Source: Apostichopus japonicus
Taxonomy: Eukaryota; Echinodermata; Holothuroidea; Aspidochirotida; Stichopodidae
DNA length: 64,000 nucleotides
Direction of reading: 5' to 3'
Assembly: GCF_037975245.1 (NCBI RefSeq)
Contig: NC_092579.1
Span: 627,001-691,000 of the forward strand
Below the pieces are notes generated by a model. That model saw only the letters and a program-made list of their open reading frames with translations, had not been told where the DNA came from and ran no database searches. Positions within the stretch are counted from its first letter, which is position 1. The number at the start of each line of letters is the position of its first letter. The translations under genes and the position numbers were made by a program. Shown here piece after piece: positions 1 to 18,366 of this stretch.

Positions 1-11
1 CTTCTCATTAC

Positions 12-4175
<4,164 letters not shown>

Positions 4176-4365
4176 ATGTGCTACCTACAGGGGTACCGTA
4201 TTGGTAATAACCTCCTGTTTGTCGGTTTATGGTACGTAGAGGGTACCGTATTTGTAATAACCTCCTGTGTGCCGATTTATGGTACCGACAGGGGTACCGT
4301 ATTTGTAATAACCTCCTGTGTGCCGATTTATGGTACCAACAGGGGTACCGTATTTGTTATAACAT
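4176..4365. repeat. 51-bp minisatellite, about 3.5 copies
   Basis: The anchor GGGTACCGTA recurs at 4191, 4241, 4292 and 4343, a period of 50-51 bp. Each unit carries TAATAACCTCCTGT and ATTTATGGTAC. Because 51 is a multiple of three, overlapping open frames run through the array; they are not evidence of a gene. Confidence 0.9.
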
Positions 4366-6456
4366 CCAATTTATGTTTAATCGTCCAGAATGTAATTGTG
4401 GCAATCTTACAGGAGACATAAACCCAACTATCAACTTTTTATTATTCGAAGGAGATCTCTCAGAAAGACAAATCCCCCGTAGAGCTAAGATAAATCTTTG
4501 TCAATCTGGAAAATATTGTGTCTGGGAGCTGTCATTTCAGATATCGCAAAACCAATAGGACCCAAACCTATTGAATTTTTTCAAGTTTAAAAGTTAAAAA
4601 CGACGACACTGAAAACAATACCATCATGAGGGTATGTTTATAGCTGAATTATTTTAGATAGAGCTTTGACATCTCTATTACAGAAAACGAATAACGAATG
4701 AAATAACATTATTCTTAGCTGTTTGGGGAATATTTCTATCACAAAGATTAATAATTGTGGTTTGGTTTATGTCTCCTGTGCATGCTTACTGCGTTGTTCC
4801 ATATAACAGTGCTGTATTAGTACCTCCCTACACTTTACGTACAGACGAAAGGAAGGCTGTTTGCTAAATGTCTTGTGAAAAATATCTTACAATGTGTAAT
4901 CTTTCTAAATAGAACTCTGTACTATCTTTGTATACCCGGACATTACCGGTGTGATCTATTCGTGTTTGTATTATTTAAAATATATATTTTCTACTACTAT
5001 CCCTTCTATTTTCATAGTTTTGAAAAACATGTATTTCAATTAGCTCAATTTATTTCACTCACATGTGGCAGCAGAAGTTAAGGTTTTAAATCCTTAACTT
5101 GTAGGGCCAAGATGATCACATGTCAAACAAAGACATGAGCAAATATGTAGCTAATTATTATCATAAATCATAACATCTTTTCGAACATTGACAATATATT
5201 GTCATGTCACTGAAACATATGAACACGTCCGTCAATATATACTCGACTGCCATACATCAATTTTGCCATTGCGAAATTGACGAACTGAGCTCCAACAATC
5301 TAATCAAATATGTTTACTTTGTGTAGCGAGCAACCAATGCAGTTTCTTCTATATAATTACAATTAAGCAATGTTATCATGTTGCTTTAATTGATTCTGTT
5401 CATGACAGAAACACCTCGGAGTTAAAAACAGCGTCTTAGCTGGCTTCAATGAATAACAAGTCTGAAATGTCGGTCGGGTTGGAGGATCAGCGAAAAACTT
5501 AACAAGTATCTTATTTAATCGATACGTGGTGACAGTTTAAAATATCAAGGTGATATTTAATCCGAAAAGAAGACTTTATCAAACATTGAGACTGTAAAGG
5601 TTAGAAGAGGAAGCAGCCAACAGTACAAACAAAAGCGTGATATCACCTGTTGGACACGAATGCATGGTAAACTTAACATGAGTACTTTGTAGTTTCAAAA
5701 AATTATTCACGCAAGAAATTTAGCATTTGCTTTTAGTAATTGTGGACCTCACCGACTTAAATAATATATTAAAGGGCATTAGTTAACCTTTTCAGTAATC
5801 AAAATACAGCCTTCTTTTGTAATGTTGTTTCAATGACTATAAAACAGTAGATTATTTGGGATTTGCTACCATCGTAAGGAAGTAAACGTTTTCCCCCCCT
5901 ATAACAAACAAAAAGCCTTTATGGGAACCGAAATATTGTTGATGTGTTTCATTATATCTGCCATTGTCTGTTTAAACCAAAGTTATGTCTCTACGAACAG
6001 ATAGAGTAAACAGATAGGCTATAGCAGAGAATAACTCAGGCATAAATATAGATGGCGAGGAAAGAGACATTTAGAGACGGAAAACAGATCAACAACCAAA
6101 ACATACAACTTGATATTGGTGACATCTCTCATCATCAGTAGGCGATAGTCTGTGCTAGACATGTGATTGTACGGTTTAGATACCAACAGACGTTGGTTTA
6201 ATGCCACTTACAAACAGTGTCGCATACCAAACACGATATGCATTTTCAATAGAATATTCTTGGACAAAATAAGTTTTCTACTCGTTAATGAAGCTACTAT
6301 TATTTCTCTGTAATTTTTTTAATATTTCTATTTTTTATCAATTCTTTGTGCCCGAACTGTTGCTTCTGTCGGTTATGAAATGGGATCAAATATGTTTGCT
6401 ACGTAATTGAGCCATCATGATATCATCAAAGACATTCTTAGAGATCTATGTAAGTA
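4366..6456. other. No gene recognised
   Basis: No open frame with a recognisable domain, no RNA gene and no clear repeat. Base composition is AT-rich like the rest of the window. Confidence 0.55.
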
Positions 6457-6557
6457 GTGTGTATCTAGGGTGTATGTAGGGTGTATGTAGGGTGTATGTT
6501 GGGTGTATGTAGGGTGTATGTAGGGTGTATGTATAGGGTGTATGTAGGGTGTATGCA
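6457..6557. repeat. 10-bp tandem repeat GGTGTATGTA
   Basis: About nine copies of GGTGTATGTA with small variants, one of them extended. The minus-strand frame reads as His/Pro/Thr/Tyr-rich repeats and is a by-product. Confidence 0.92.
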
Positions 6558-7210
6558 GATTTATAAATTTAATCCCACGCCCTCTTTTGTGTATGCATAC
6601 CCGATACCCATGGTATGTCACCACCAAATTTTCCTTCACTAAATGCATCTAGAAAGGTCTTATTTCACTACATACGGTACGCTTTGAATATGCATATACC
6701 GTTGATGACGGTATGCAACGCTTTTATAAGTCTTTTGAACCAGGCCGCCAGAGAAGCAGAGAGACCGACGAAAACATTCACCTCGGTTGCGATGATATTT
6801 TAATTTCCAGCCGAATTGAGATATTGCACCATTGTTATTCTTTACTAAGCATCTTATTTCGTACAGTATATGACAAACACTCCCATAATTATTATTGGTT
6901 TGCTAACATGCCACTGGGCTCTGCTTTCAATAACAAAGCAACTCCTTCGTATGTTGGCTCTCTGTATCGTATTTCGAACAACATTGACAAAGACTCCCAT
7001 CATAATTATTGTTTTTTGACATGAATTTCATCACGATTGGTACCTGCTTTCATTAGCAAAACCAACCTTTTTCGTATTTTGGTCCTATCAACATCCTGAA
7101 AAAAAGTTCTCGAAAATATATCTCTCCTCTCTCGGTGGAGTTATCATCAATAAGTCTAGACAATTAAATAAGGCATTTATATTCGGTCTCGACTGACGTC
7201 TGAGAATACG

Positions 7211-7858
7211 TCACAACTGAAGTTCCGTACAAGAATTAACATTGTTAATGGTGTTTGCTCGGGACGTATCCATTTTTTCATCTGTGATTACATTTTTCTC
7301 ATCACTGAAAATTTCATCTAACTCTGCTCTCATAGGATCGTCTTTGGGACTGGCTTTATCTAATTCATCTTTGAGCTTGACAACAACATCTGTCAGAGAC
7401 AGTATGTAGTTCTTCGCTAAGGTAAGAGTCTCTATTTTGCTCAGTTTACGTTGGGCGTGCACATGTGGAATCGTGTTACGTAATCCCTGGAAGGCATCGT
7501 TTAATGTGTGCATTCTCATGCGTTCTCGTTCATTACTTTCCAATCTACGAACGTTGCGTTCACGAGAGCTCATGCCTTTCCTTTTTCTTACCCCTCTGGG
7601 CCCTACCACACCTCTCTCTCTCACGTTGTTCTTAATTTTTTTACAGCCCCGTTCTTCACCTATTGAACCGGCCGATGATTCTCCGTCCGCGGAGCCGTCA
7701 TTTGATGCATCTTCGGTAGAGTTAGAACGATGAAACGTTCGCTTTGGCGCTGTTCTACTGCTATCGGTATTGACATTGTCATACGAAGATGGCGACCAGG
7801 TCTCATCTATAGTAGATAGTGGTGTGACGTCATTATCTTCAAACCTATTCCAGGCCAT
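7211..7858 (-). CDS. BHLHA15-like: bHLH transcription factor, Mist1 (BHLHA15)/Dimmed family
   Basis: A 215-residue protein in one coding exon. The bHLH domain spans about residues 104-157: basic region with [14 protein letters not shown] (104-117), helix 1 with LNDAFQGLR, a short loop, and helix 2 with [15 protein letters not shown]. The Glu and Arg residues of NERERMR are the E-box (CANNTG) contacts known for this class. In the family, [15 protein letters not shown] with the [10 protein letters not shown] basic region marks Mist1/Dimmed rather than neurogenin or NeuroD. These factors act in the nucleus and raise secretory capacity in exocrine and peptidergic cells. The N-terminal 100 residues are Ser/Asp-rich with a basic stretch at about 73-102; the tail is acidic. 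I start at the ATG at 7858 (context TCATGGCC): the open frame extends 16 codons upstream to a TTG, but no ATG lies there, and an in-frame TAA lies in the first codons after the acceptor at 7926. Family membership is sure; Mist1 versus a close paralogue is not. Confidence 0.93.
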   Translation of the reverse strand: MAWNRFEDNDVTPLSTIDETWSPSSYDNVNTDSSRTAPKRTFHRSNSTEDASNDGSADGESSAGSIGEERGCKKIKNNVRERGVVGPRGVRKRKGMSSRERNVRRLESNERERMRMHTLNDAFQGLRNTIPHVHAQRKLSKIETLTLAKNYILSLTDVVVKLKDELDKASPKDDPMRAELDEIFSDEKNVITDEKMDTSRANTINNVNSCTELQL

Positions 7859-7925
7859 GATGAAATCTGACAGATCCCGTCCAGTAACAATGATTGTTGA
7901 AATCAACTTAAGGAGGGATGGTTAC

Positions 7926-7950
7926 CTGCAAGAACAAAATAAGAGCAAGT
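7926..7950 (-). other. Splice acceptor upstream of the bHLH coding exon
   Basis: Read on the minus strand, a pyrimidine-rich run ending in TTCTTGCAG occurs 67 bases before the ATG. The exon would start at 7925. This implies at least one 5' non-coding exon to the right, as is common in Mist1-type genes. The acceptor is judged by eye and needs transcript support. Confidence 0.6.
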
Positions 7951-10071
7951 GAGTGTATGTTGACTTATAGTCAATGTGAGAATAGACTAAACTACGTCAC
8001 AGAGTCATAAGAGAACCACTGATTTTTTTTAATATTAAACTTTTTATCTGACAATATATTAGTATGTATGTAACTGAATTTAAAACAGTCTGCGCAGTCA
8101 CGGCAATTTTTAATATTGCTGTAGATATTGGAGGATGAATAGTCACTCTTCTTTCTGAAAGTATTTACCACTTCCTCCCCCGTACTCCCTTATTCTACAT
8201 GCCAGATTATCCAGTAAACTTTTCATCTCTTAAAAGTTTGGGGTAGACGCTTCTACAGCAATCGTGTCTGCAAGGAGCTTACCAATCAATAAACGACAAA
8301 TATTTCCTTGGTGGAATAGGAGGGGGTGGTGTCATGCTTGATTGCATATATGTGTAATATTCCATCCTATCAAATTATAAACAGCAACTACAGGAAGTGT
8401 TATAAGATAAAGTTAAAATTGCAGAAAATAAAATTATATATAGCAAATGGCGTTACAGGCTGGTAACTTTCGCCTCGTTACTAACGTACAAACCACGTAC
8501 TTTAAGTGACTTGGCTACATGTCTTATGAATTAGAGGAAATTAAGCTACCAGATGGGAAACGCGAAGGTAGCGAAATACCAAAGTTGAGCCGTCGTGGCT
8601 GATTTATTCAGCAACCTCTATCATAGAAAACGTCCTTTAATATGCACAAGAGAAATCAACTTTACGGTCGTTGCTCGTTTGAAAAATAATAAAAAAGTTC
8701 CCTTTCGGGGGCTAACTTCCCTTCTGAATGAAATTAAACATGATATGTTCACAGTTACGAGAAACTGTAATTAATATTACTTGGAACGCGATCTTTACGT
8801 CTTTGTTAATAACTGGTTGAGCTTATAAACTGATTGAAGTGTAGATCAATAGGCTATACAAAGAGGGATTTTTTTTCTTCAAAATACCTTCCGCCTGCAA
8901 TGCCAATAAATTACGGTGAGAGAAAATTAAAGGTTGGATTTAGAAACAAAAAATACACGTCTGAAGGATAAAAACATCCTCATGAAAGATGCCGTAGCAA
9001 ATATAATATTCAGTTCTTTTCCTGATAAATGAGTCAATGGTAACATATCGATGTATTGTTATTTGTTAACGTAGAACGAGTGACTTGGGGGCGGAGAGTA
9101 ATCCTCATGTTGTTTGTTTTAATATTCTGTTTATACAGCAGTATAACGTATAAACATATTCGTAAAAAAATATCATTGTTATGCAAATGTGGTGTTTGTA
9201 TTATTAAAGGTATTAACGACTAAAACCAAATTCATCCTAAAATTTTACCTATATTTACCGTCTTATCTCAAAGTAACAACTTATCCACCAAAAACCTACT
9301 GTCCTGACTATTATGCAATTAAAATTTCGAATGTCACAAAACATTGAGTTTATTCATTGATTCCAAGAATATGCCAAAATTCCGCTTGCAAAAGTATTGC
9401 TTTCAACCTCCCCTTCTCAAACATACAAGCTACGTGTCTACATAGCGCTCATAAATATTTCTTGAGTGCGAGCTATTTTGAGAACACAGCAGGATCGCTA
9501 GACCTCAACGTAAGCATTTTCGATCCTTGATGAATATTTGAGGCGGAAGTCGTTCAACCTGTTCTTATACGTACGCCATCGCTCGCGTTCGGATTGTCTG
9601 TCCAAGGAGAAAATGGAAAATTAAATTTTGCGGAAGATTTGATGTTACAGGCCGTTAGTCGCTGTGGTATTGATTGATTCTCATTCCCCGAGAGCTGAAA
9701 AGCTTCAACTAAAAGATTTCAATTTTTATTAGAAGATCCGGCATTTTATCGACGTTTCATATCGTTTAACGCTGACGAAAATATTCAACAGATTTGGATG
9801 TAGATTTGACAAAAGAAGTTTGTATGAATTGGCTCGTAAGTGGTGTAAGATATACTGCTACTTAATGACAATACTCTGGGAAAATTGATTTAATAAGCAA
9901 TATTTGAAATGATTGAAACACCAAGGCGGTGTATGTTCCTTCCCTATACGTTGTGTGATCGCGGTGACTGGGTTAGGGAGGGCAATGGGCAGGGGCAGGT
10001 AATGCACGATAACATCATTTTTTAATGTGTGTTTTGCTGCAAGAGCAAGCTCTTTCAGAAGATTAAATTGG
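7951..10071. other. Upstream flank or intron of the bHLH gene; no exon identified
   Basis: The upstream exon and promoter of the minus-strand bHLH gene should lie here or further right, but none can be placed by eye. No open frame with a recognisable domain is present. Confidence 0.5.
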
Positions 10072-10252
10072 AAAATAACAGCAACATCAAAACACCATTA
10101 GAAGGTGTAAAAACAGTCCATAATGGCAAAATCGTACATCCTTAAAAGGTGTAAAAACTGTCAACAAAAGCAACATTAAAACACCATAAGAAGGTGTCAA
10201 AACAGTCAATAATAGCAACATCAAAACACTGTAAGAAGGTGTAAAAACATTA
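10072..10252. repeat. 45-bp minisatellite, four copies
   Basis: The core AAGGTGTAAAAAC recurs at about 10102, 10146, 10191 (as AAGGTGTCAAAAC) and 10236, with AGCAACATCAAAACACC between copies. Units diverge at several positions, indicating an older array. Confidence 0.88.
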
Positions 10253-12393
10253 AATCAAATTCAATCTCCTGTAGGCGTGATGTTGTGTTCACAAAATCGT
10301 CTGCCATCAACTATGTGTGATGCAGTTTTGTGCTCTAAAAACCTTCTATTTTTCTTCGACCACGTACTGCGCATGCCTCTATGCAAACCAGATGGTGAAA
10401 TAGTTTAATAAGTACCTTCCTCCTTCAATGGATTTTGCAGACTTTAACGTCAAGAAAATAATGCAACCGGTTGTGCATACAGTACATGCAGAAGATGTCG
10501 ATCGAACGCTTTTCGAACGGGGTCAGATATTTGTGGTATGCCTTTGTTTCACTATGTGTTAAATTTACTTATTTCCTAGTTTCCTATTCCGTTTATCCGT
10601 ATATCAATAACGTACGTAATATATTAATATGTACTTTGCTAAATATACACTATTTCACTCACTGTGCCCTATATCATATACAGCCAACAGTTGAATTCAA
10701 AAGAAGCTACGCCAAATTGTGTCAGTTATTTGCTTTTCACGGTCAAATTCACAGTTCATTCAATGACACTAAGACACAAATGAGTTCAAATTTCCGGCAG
10801 ACGTAATTGCGACGAACAGATGTACAGTAAACAAATTTTGTATTTGGTTTGCTTTCTTCGCCACACATGCATAGGAGAGTCTGTACTGCCACGTTGAAAT
10901 AATATGTCGTAATGGCTTGTTTATCTGAGGCAGACGTCATATTATTGTCGGAGTATATATAAACTAATTGTGCATTCATTTTGATGAAGATGCGATTTAT
11001 GAGAATATGTATATGCTGCATACTTGAGAATACTCATGTTCACATATACCTTTCATGTAAATACTTGAAAAAGCTATCTCTTCCACAAAAAAAGATGTTC
11101 TTGCATATACCCGAGAGATAACCCCATCGGCATCCTTGACGAGAAATTCACACCAGACCAGGATGGAAAGGAATTGAACCGTACTAGATCTGCTAATCAC
11201 TGCTACTATGTAATAATGAAGGAGTGAAGAAATACTTCATAATACAAGCAAACCCCAACCTGGTTTAATAATCAGACGAAGTATATTTAGTACTTAATGT
11301 GTCTCCCCAAAGGTACAATAAGATTGACATATGATAAATTTCTGTCAATTGCTCCATCCTACGCAGGCATATAAAGACGCTATGTAGATATAAGTGTTAA
11401 TACACTTATATACAGTTTAATGTTGACTGAGCCGTGAGTATTTACTGCTGTCGATATTCGGATTGTTCGACGATTCCATATCAGTCATTTGGTTAGGCTT
11501 AAAAATATGTGTAATTTTTTAACGATAGGCTAGGCAAAATCATACTAATCAAACTAATTTGCACAAATACATATAAACTTACACTAATAGTCCCACTTGC
11601 TATCTGTTGCGTTATGACGTAGAAAAGACATGGGCTAAAGCAATAACACTCATTGGTGTTAGTTGAGAGTGTATTTATGACAATTGCTTTTATCGTTTGG
11701 AACAATAGTAATCTTTCGACTCTTTCTAGTTGTGGATTCTTTCATCATGTAATCTTGTGACTTGCTAACGAATCCAATATAAATTTGCAACACAAATACG
11801 GTGAATTCGAACTCTTGTGTTATATTTTCCCGTCAGTATGGGCGGTAGTTAAACATAGATTTGATACAAAGAAAACTTGATTCAAACTCCATTCGACATG
11901 ATTGTACATATTTTGCAGCAATTGGTAACGTTTCATATTTGCTTTAGGTTCTACAAACAAGATTGATCCCGAGTGACATGCACTTTTCCCTCATGGCATG
12001 AGAGTGGACAAGACAGTTAACATTAAAATTCACTGGAGAAAAGATTTCATGTTATCAAAATATGTGAGGCAGTGATCAACCTTAACATAAACCTAACATT
12101 TTAACTAAGGATATGGTAAATGCAACAAAGAATTTGCTATCTGCAGAAGATAATTGTAAACAATATATCAAATTCCGTTTCACTTCTTTGAGTCGTTCGT
12201 GTTAAAATAAGCTAAATAAGGAAACGAAGGAAGCCATAAACTAAGGACGAGCTCGTGCGTCTTCCGACTGATTTAGTACATACTCTTATGTGTTGATATG
12301 TTTAATTCAGCAGGTGTGCCGTTGATCATCCAAGCGTGATATTAAATGTAACAATACGAAACTACTAGATGCTCCTGGAATGGACTAGTATAC
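10253..12393. other. No gene recognised
   Basis: Open frames up to 111 codons occur on both strands but overlap each other antisense and have no recognisable motif. No RNA gene or repeat was seen. Confidence 0.5.
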
Positions 12394-13665
<1,272 letters not shown>

Positions 13666-15339
13666 GTGGGTATGTGTGTTCCTTTAGTAGCGACAAGCAC
13701 CATTAGATAACGTTTCTTATTTATATTTTATTACAGTTGAGAAGCTGGTATATCAAACAAGTTGTCCATTGCAAATGTCAGAGGGTCGCGTGTGACGGAG
13801 AGCGATAGATGCAGCGGTTGAATGATCTCAGTATTGCTTGTGTTAACTCATCGAGACTCAAATGTCTTAACTTTGGATCACCTTTGATTAGCATTTCTCT
13901 TGACGTCACACGACTCAAATTATCTGTTGCGTTTGTTAAACTACATTATATATCTTGAACTTTTCCAACCCATTTATTCTTCCAGTTACCTGTATCTATC
14001 AATTTGCATTTCTCGTACATAATATCCATGCGTACTACAAAACGCATATAAAATGATTCTTTAAAATAGAAATGAATATGTTGAACTTGAAATGTGTTAT
14101 AATACTGAAAGTTAACGGAATATATAAACATAATTTGTCATTTATTTAAAACTCCTGAATAAGGATCATTAAACGGTTTTAAATCACTGTTTTCACTTAT
14201 AACCTCATTTATGGGAATCGTGTTAGCATTATAAAGTTAACCAGAATGAGGTCAAGCTAAAAACAAACGAAAAAATCTGTTAACAGTTTAAAACTGGAAT
14301 AGATCGCACCTTGTCTTTTCCTTTTGCGTTTTCTTGGGGCAGGAAGGTGGCGGGGACCCTAAATGAAACACTACAGTTTTACCCACATAGTCGCGCCCAT
14401 AATGTTGATAGATAATATAGCATATCTATAACGTTATTATAACGCTCGTACCCACCGTATATAAAGCATAACAGAGCGGATCTGCGAAATCGAGGACATA
14501 CATGCTGGAAAATTCCAGGCGTTTTTTTTTCTCTAACTTTATAGCTACCACAGATTTTCTTGCGCGCAAAGCACCAGCTCGGTCTAGACAGACGCGGCGA
14601 AACCAGAAACACAAGGAAATAGACAGTGCACCTTTTAATTGTTTGTAATAAAAATTAATAATGGTTAATTTCCAAGAACATTTGAATGAAACTATTTATT
14701 GATTATAAATACCATCAAATTTGACAATTTCTATGCTGCATGTCATTTTGAGAGACATTAAACTATCCGAGCGTATCCATGCAGTAATTGCAATGCAATG
14801 TAGTACATTATATAACGATACTGATAGTTACTTCATCACAAGACTCGTACACTACTGTGTAACTCGTAGCTTACACATCTTTGTTTGTTTCCACAATGAC
14901 TGGTATTGTTTATTTAAAATCTACCGTTGTATCATAACATCTGTGCCTTGATATTAAAAAAAGGTCTCGCCGTAAAGCTATGTATAATGGAAGAAATTAT
15001 CAAGCTTTTGTCGGTTAAACAAATACAGAAGCCACAAGTAATTATTGTGTTTTTATGACATACAGATATAGGCGAGTGCTACAGTGCAGAATTAACAACG
15101 AGGAACGTCTCGTAACTAATCCACACTCTAACGGAAAGGGGAATGTTTTTTTGTGTAATCTAAAGACAAAACAATTGCAAACTTGACTGGTTAGTTGATT
15201 TGAAGAACAATAACAAAGTAAACTGAAATCGTATACAATAATACCCACAGGTACAAGTTTAGAAGTGGTATGCTATTAAACAACAAAGGGATGAAGAATG
15301 ATGTACCATACCTAACATCGGGTAGAATTTATATACAGT
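13666..15339. other. No gene recognised
   Basis: Only short unmatched open frames. No RNA gene or obvious repeat. Confidence 0.5.
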
Positions 15340-15957
15340 TCGTCCTCTGCATTTTATCCATGTACATAGCTTAATGTCCCGCTATATCCTGTAATATACG
15401 AAAGCTATATACCTTCATACTGCGTACGGTGTTATATCCTGTACTTAATCCATGTACATACCTATAATTATGTCCCACTATATCCGGTGATATATCCTGT
15501 ATTTAAGCAATGTACTTACCTATATGTCCCGCTATTTACTGTAATATAGGGAAAGCTACGCATATACTGTACCACTGGGTACAGTGTTATATCCTGTACT
15601 TAATCCATGTACATACCTACATGTCCCGCTATATCCGGTGATATATCATGTATGTTATCCATGTACATAGCTTAATGTTCCGCTATTTCCTGTAATATAG
15701 GGCAAGCTACACAATACACTGTACCACTGTGTAAAGTGTTATATCCTGTACCTAATCCATGTACATACCTACATGTCCCGCTATATCCTGTAATATAGGG
15801 AAAGCTACGCATTTTCTGTACCACTGGGTACAGTGTTATATCCTGTATTTAATCCATGTACATACGTATTTATCCCACTCTATCCTGTAATATAGGCAAA
15901 GCAATATACTGTATTATTGGATACGGTGTTATATCCTGTACTTAATCCATGTACATT
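15340..15957. repeat. Complex tandem repeat, period about 95-150 bp
   Basis: Blocks containing GTTATATCCTGTACTTAATC, CATGTACATACCTA, ATGTCCCGCTATATCC and TAATATAGGGAAAGCTA recur about six times. Anchors of the form GTACCACTG(G/T)GTA fall at 15571, 15720 and 15819, with a diverged copy at about 15912, so unit length varies through internal insertion or loss. Confidence 0.88.
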
Positions 15958-17688
15958 GATGTGTCCCTTCGATAAGAGGTCAACTGCAGTATTATTAATG
16001 TTGTATAGCTCATTAGCATTGTATCTGACATTTATCTTCATCCTGTCGATATTTTATCAGATTAAAGGGATCGAGGTCATGACGTCATAAGTTGGGAAAA
16101 CACTTATAAAGTGAAAGCAAAAAAAAATATATATATCATGGATAGTTGATAAGCTTATTTCTGCTTAATTCACATCTCAAGGTTGAAAATGCGTGGGATG
16201 AACATAACAAACAGTTAGCACACCTAGAGATAATATTCGCATCCGTATGACGCAGATAACTACTGGGATAACATATCATTATTGAAAGAAACAGTGGACA
16301 CGTGGGTGCTTTCACAATTACCGAGTTCATGAAAGTATAAGAAAGAAATATAAATATTCTCTGATAAAGACATCAAGTTTCGATAACAGAGAGCTTGTGG
16401 CAAACACACAGTGACGTCATTGCCCAGGAATTTGGTATGGAATGCTTGGTGGAATGGATTACAATCCGATCTCATGTAGACGAGCATAATTTTACACCTT
16501 AAATTTATTCTCTTCTATTAATAGCAGACTTCAAAATATACATTTGGATTTGGAAAATTGATGAATGACAAAGATTTATTTAATGGCGTAAAAATCGTCC
16601 ACAACACCTTTGAATTATGTCTAGTAAATATATAAAATAATATAAATTAATATGATATAATATAAATATATTAAATAATCATATAAAGATCACGTTTTAT
16701 CTATGATTATTCATACATGACAAAATATACAGCTTTATCGGGCGTGATTAAACAGTTTAACGTATTGACAACACCGATTAGAATCTTTCCTAAAAGTTCT
16801 TATCAAATGAAACTGACTAAAAACACAACGTTAGAACTACCTCATGTCACTTTATTTTCCTATTTGAAGGATCTCGTGGTTTAATATTAAACTCACATAT
16901 TTTGGAAAACGTTTCTCGCTTGTCACGTTACATGATGAGATAACAGCAAGCAAGTCTCAACAGACACAAATTCTTGTTAACCCTATAGATTTGTGATTTG
17001 GCGAGAAACTTCAATCATTTATAGAGTAAAGAAGCTAGTTATTGACGCCCTGTTTTCTGCTATCACGGTTTGTCTCTGATAATCTAACCGCCAAAGGCTG
17101 CCGTAAATGCTTCTTTGTGGTTTCATCTCATTTAGCATCTATTCTGAGGCTCGAAACTTGTGATTACTATTCATAGAACCGCTGGGCAGAATATATGCCG
17201 AAAGAAAAGCAATGAGGCCGCGATTTAGCTCAATCCTATTATGGAATAGATGGTCACTTTTAAATGCGATAGTCCGGTTTAGATAAAAGTAAAGTGTTTA
17301 AGAACTTTATCGGCAACTCTGATTACTAGATAAAATATTCATCTCCTGTGGGATTTTCATTCTGCGTATATGCTAGGACAAAGAGAAATTACAAAAAGCA
17401 AATACAGGAATTACATTGGTATGGAATTGATATGCATGTTCGTAGAATCGCATACTTAACAGAGATTACGCTTGTTAGGGACAAATACTGGTGGGACTTT
17501 TAAACGCGTGAAGAACCATTATTTTGGTCGAACGTTTCGAATTCAAGTTCGAGTTACCCTGATTTGCAAATGAAAGTTTTATTTCCGTGTCATAGCTACA
17601 CCAATACGGAGTCAGTTTTGGGATATTTCTCCCAATTGCTATGTCTTTGACAGGTCGATCAAATAAAAATCCAACTGTATATATTTTT
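15958..17688. other. No gene recognised
   Basis: AT-rich, with a very AT-rich stretch at about 16625-16690. No supportable coding region. Confidence 0.5.
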
Positions 17689-18366
17689 ACATATTAGGGG
17701 TTTGTTGCCAAGTGAACCCACTACCTCAGCGAATTGTACATATATTTTTACATATTAGTGGTTTGTTTCCAAATAAACTACCCCCTCAGCCAACTGTTTA
17801 TATTATGGGTTTGTTGCCGAATAAACCTAATCCCTCAGCCTATTGTATATATATTTTTTACATATTAGGGGTTTGTTGCCGAATATACCTACTCCCTCAG
17901 CAAATCGTGAATATATTAGGGATTTGTTGCCGAATAAATCCACTACCTCAGCCAATTGTGAATATGCTAGGGGTTTGTTGCCGAATAAATCCACTACCTC
18001 AGCCAATTGTGAATATGCTAGGGGTTTGTGGCAACATAAACCTAATCCTTCAGCCGATGATATATATATATATATTACATATTAGGGGTTGTTGCCGAAT
18101 AAACCTACTCCCTCAGCAAATTGTGAATATATTAGGGGTTTGTTGCCGAATAAACCTACTCTCTGAGCCAATTGTGAATATATTAGGGGTTTGTTGCCGA
18201 ATAAACCTACTCCCTCATCCAACTGTATATATATTAGTGGTTTGTTGCCAAATAAACTTACTCCCTCAGCAAATTGTGAATATATTAGGGGTTTGTTGCC
18301 GAATACTCCCTCATCCAACTGTATATATTAGTGGTTTGCGGCCAAATAAACTTACTCCCTCAGCCA
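17689..18366. repeat. 51-bp minisatellite, about 13 copies
   Basis: The unit contains ATTAGGGGTTTGTTGCCGAA, then TAAACCTACTCCCTCAGC, then AATTGTGAATAT. Some copies carry a longer AT-rich spacer (about 17850 and 18060). The 51-bp period keeps frames open on both strands, giving a false 233-codon frame of NKPL/CRINLLPQ repeats. The 17-mer ACTCCCTCATCCAACTG of this array also occurs once at about 52548. Confidence 0.95.

Noticed and set aside
7437-7733. 98-codon plus-strand open frame
   Set aside because: Antisense shadow of the conserved bHLH coding region.
7859-7906. 16-codon N-terminal extension of the bHLH frame
   Set aside because: Begins at TTG, with no ATG and an in-frame TAA just upstream; the ATG at 7858 has good context.
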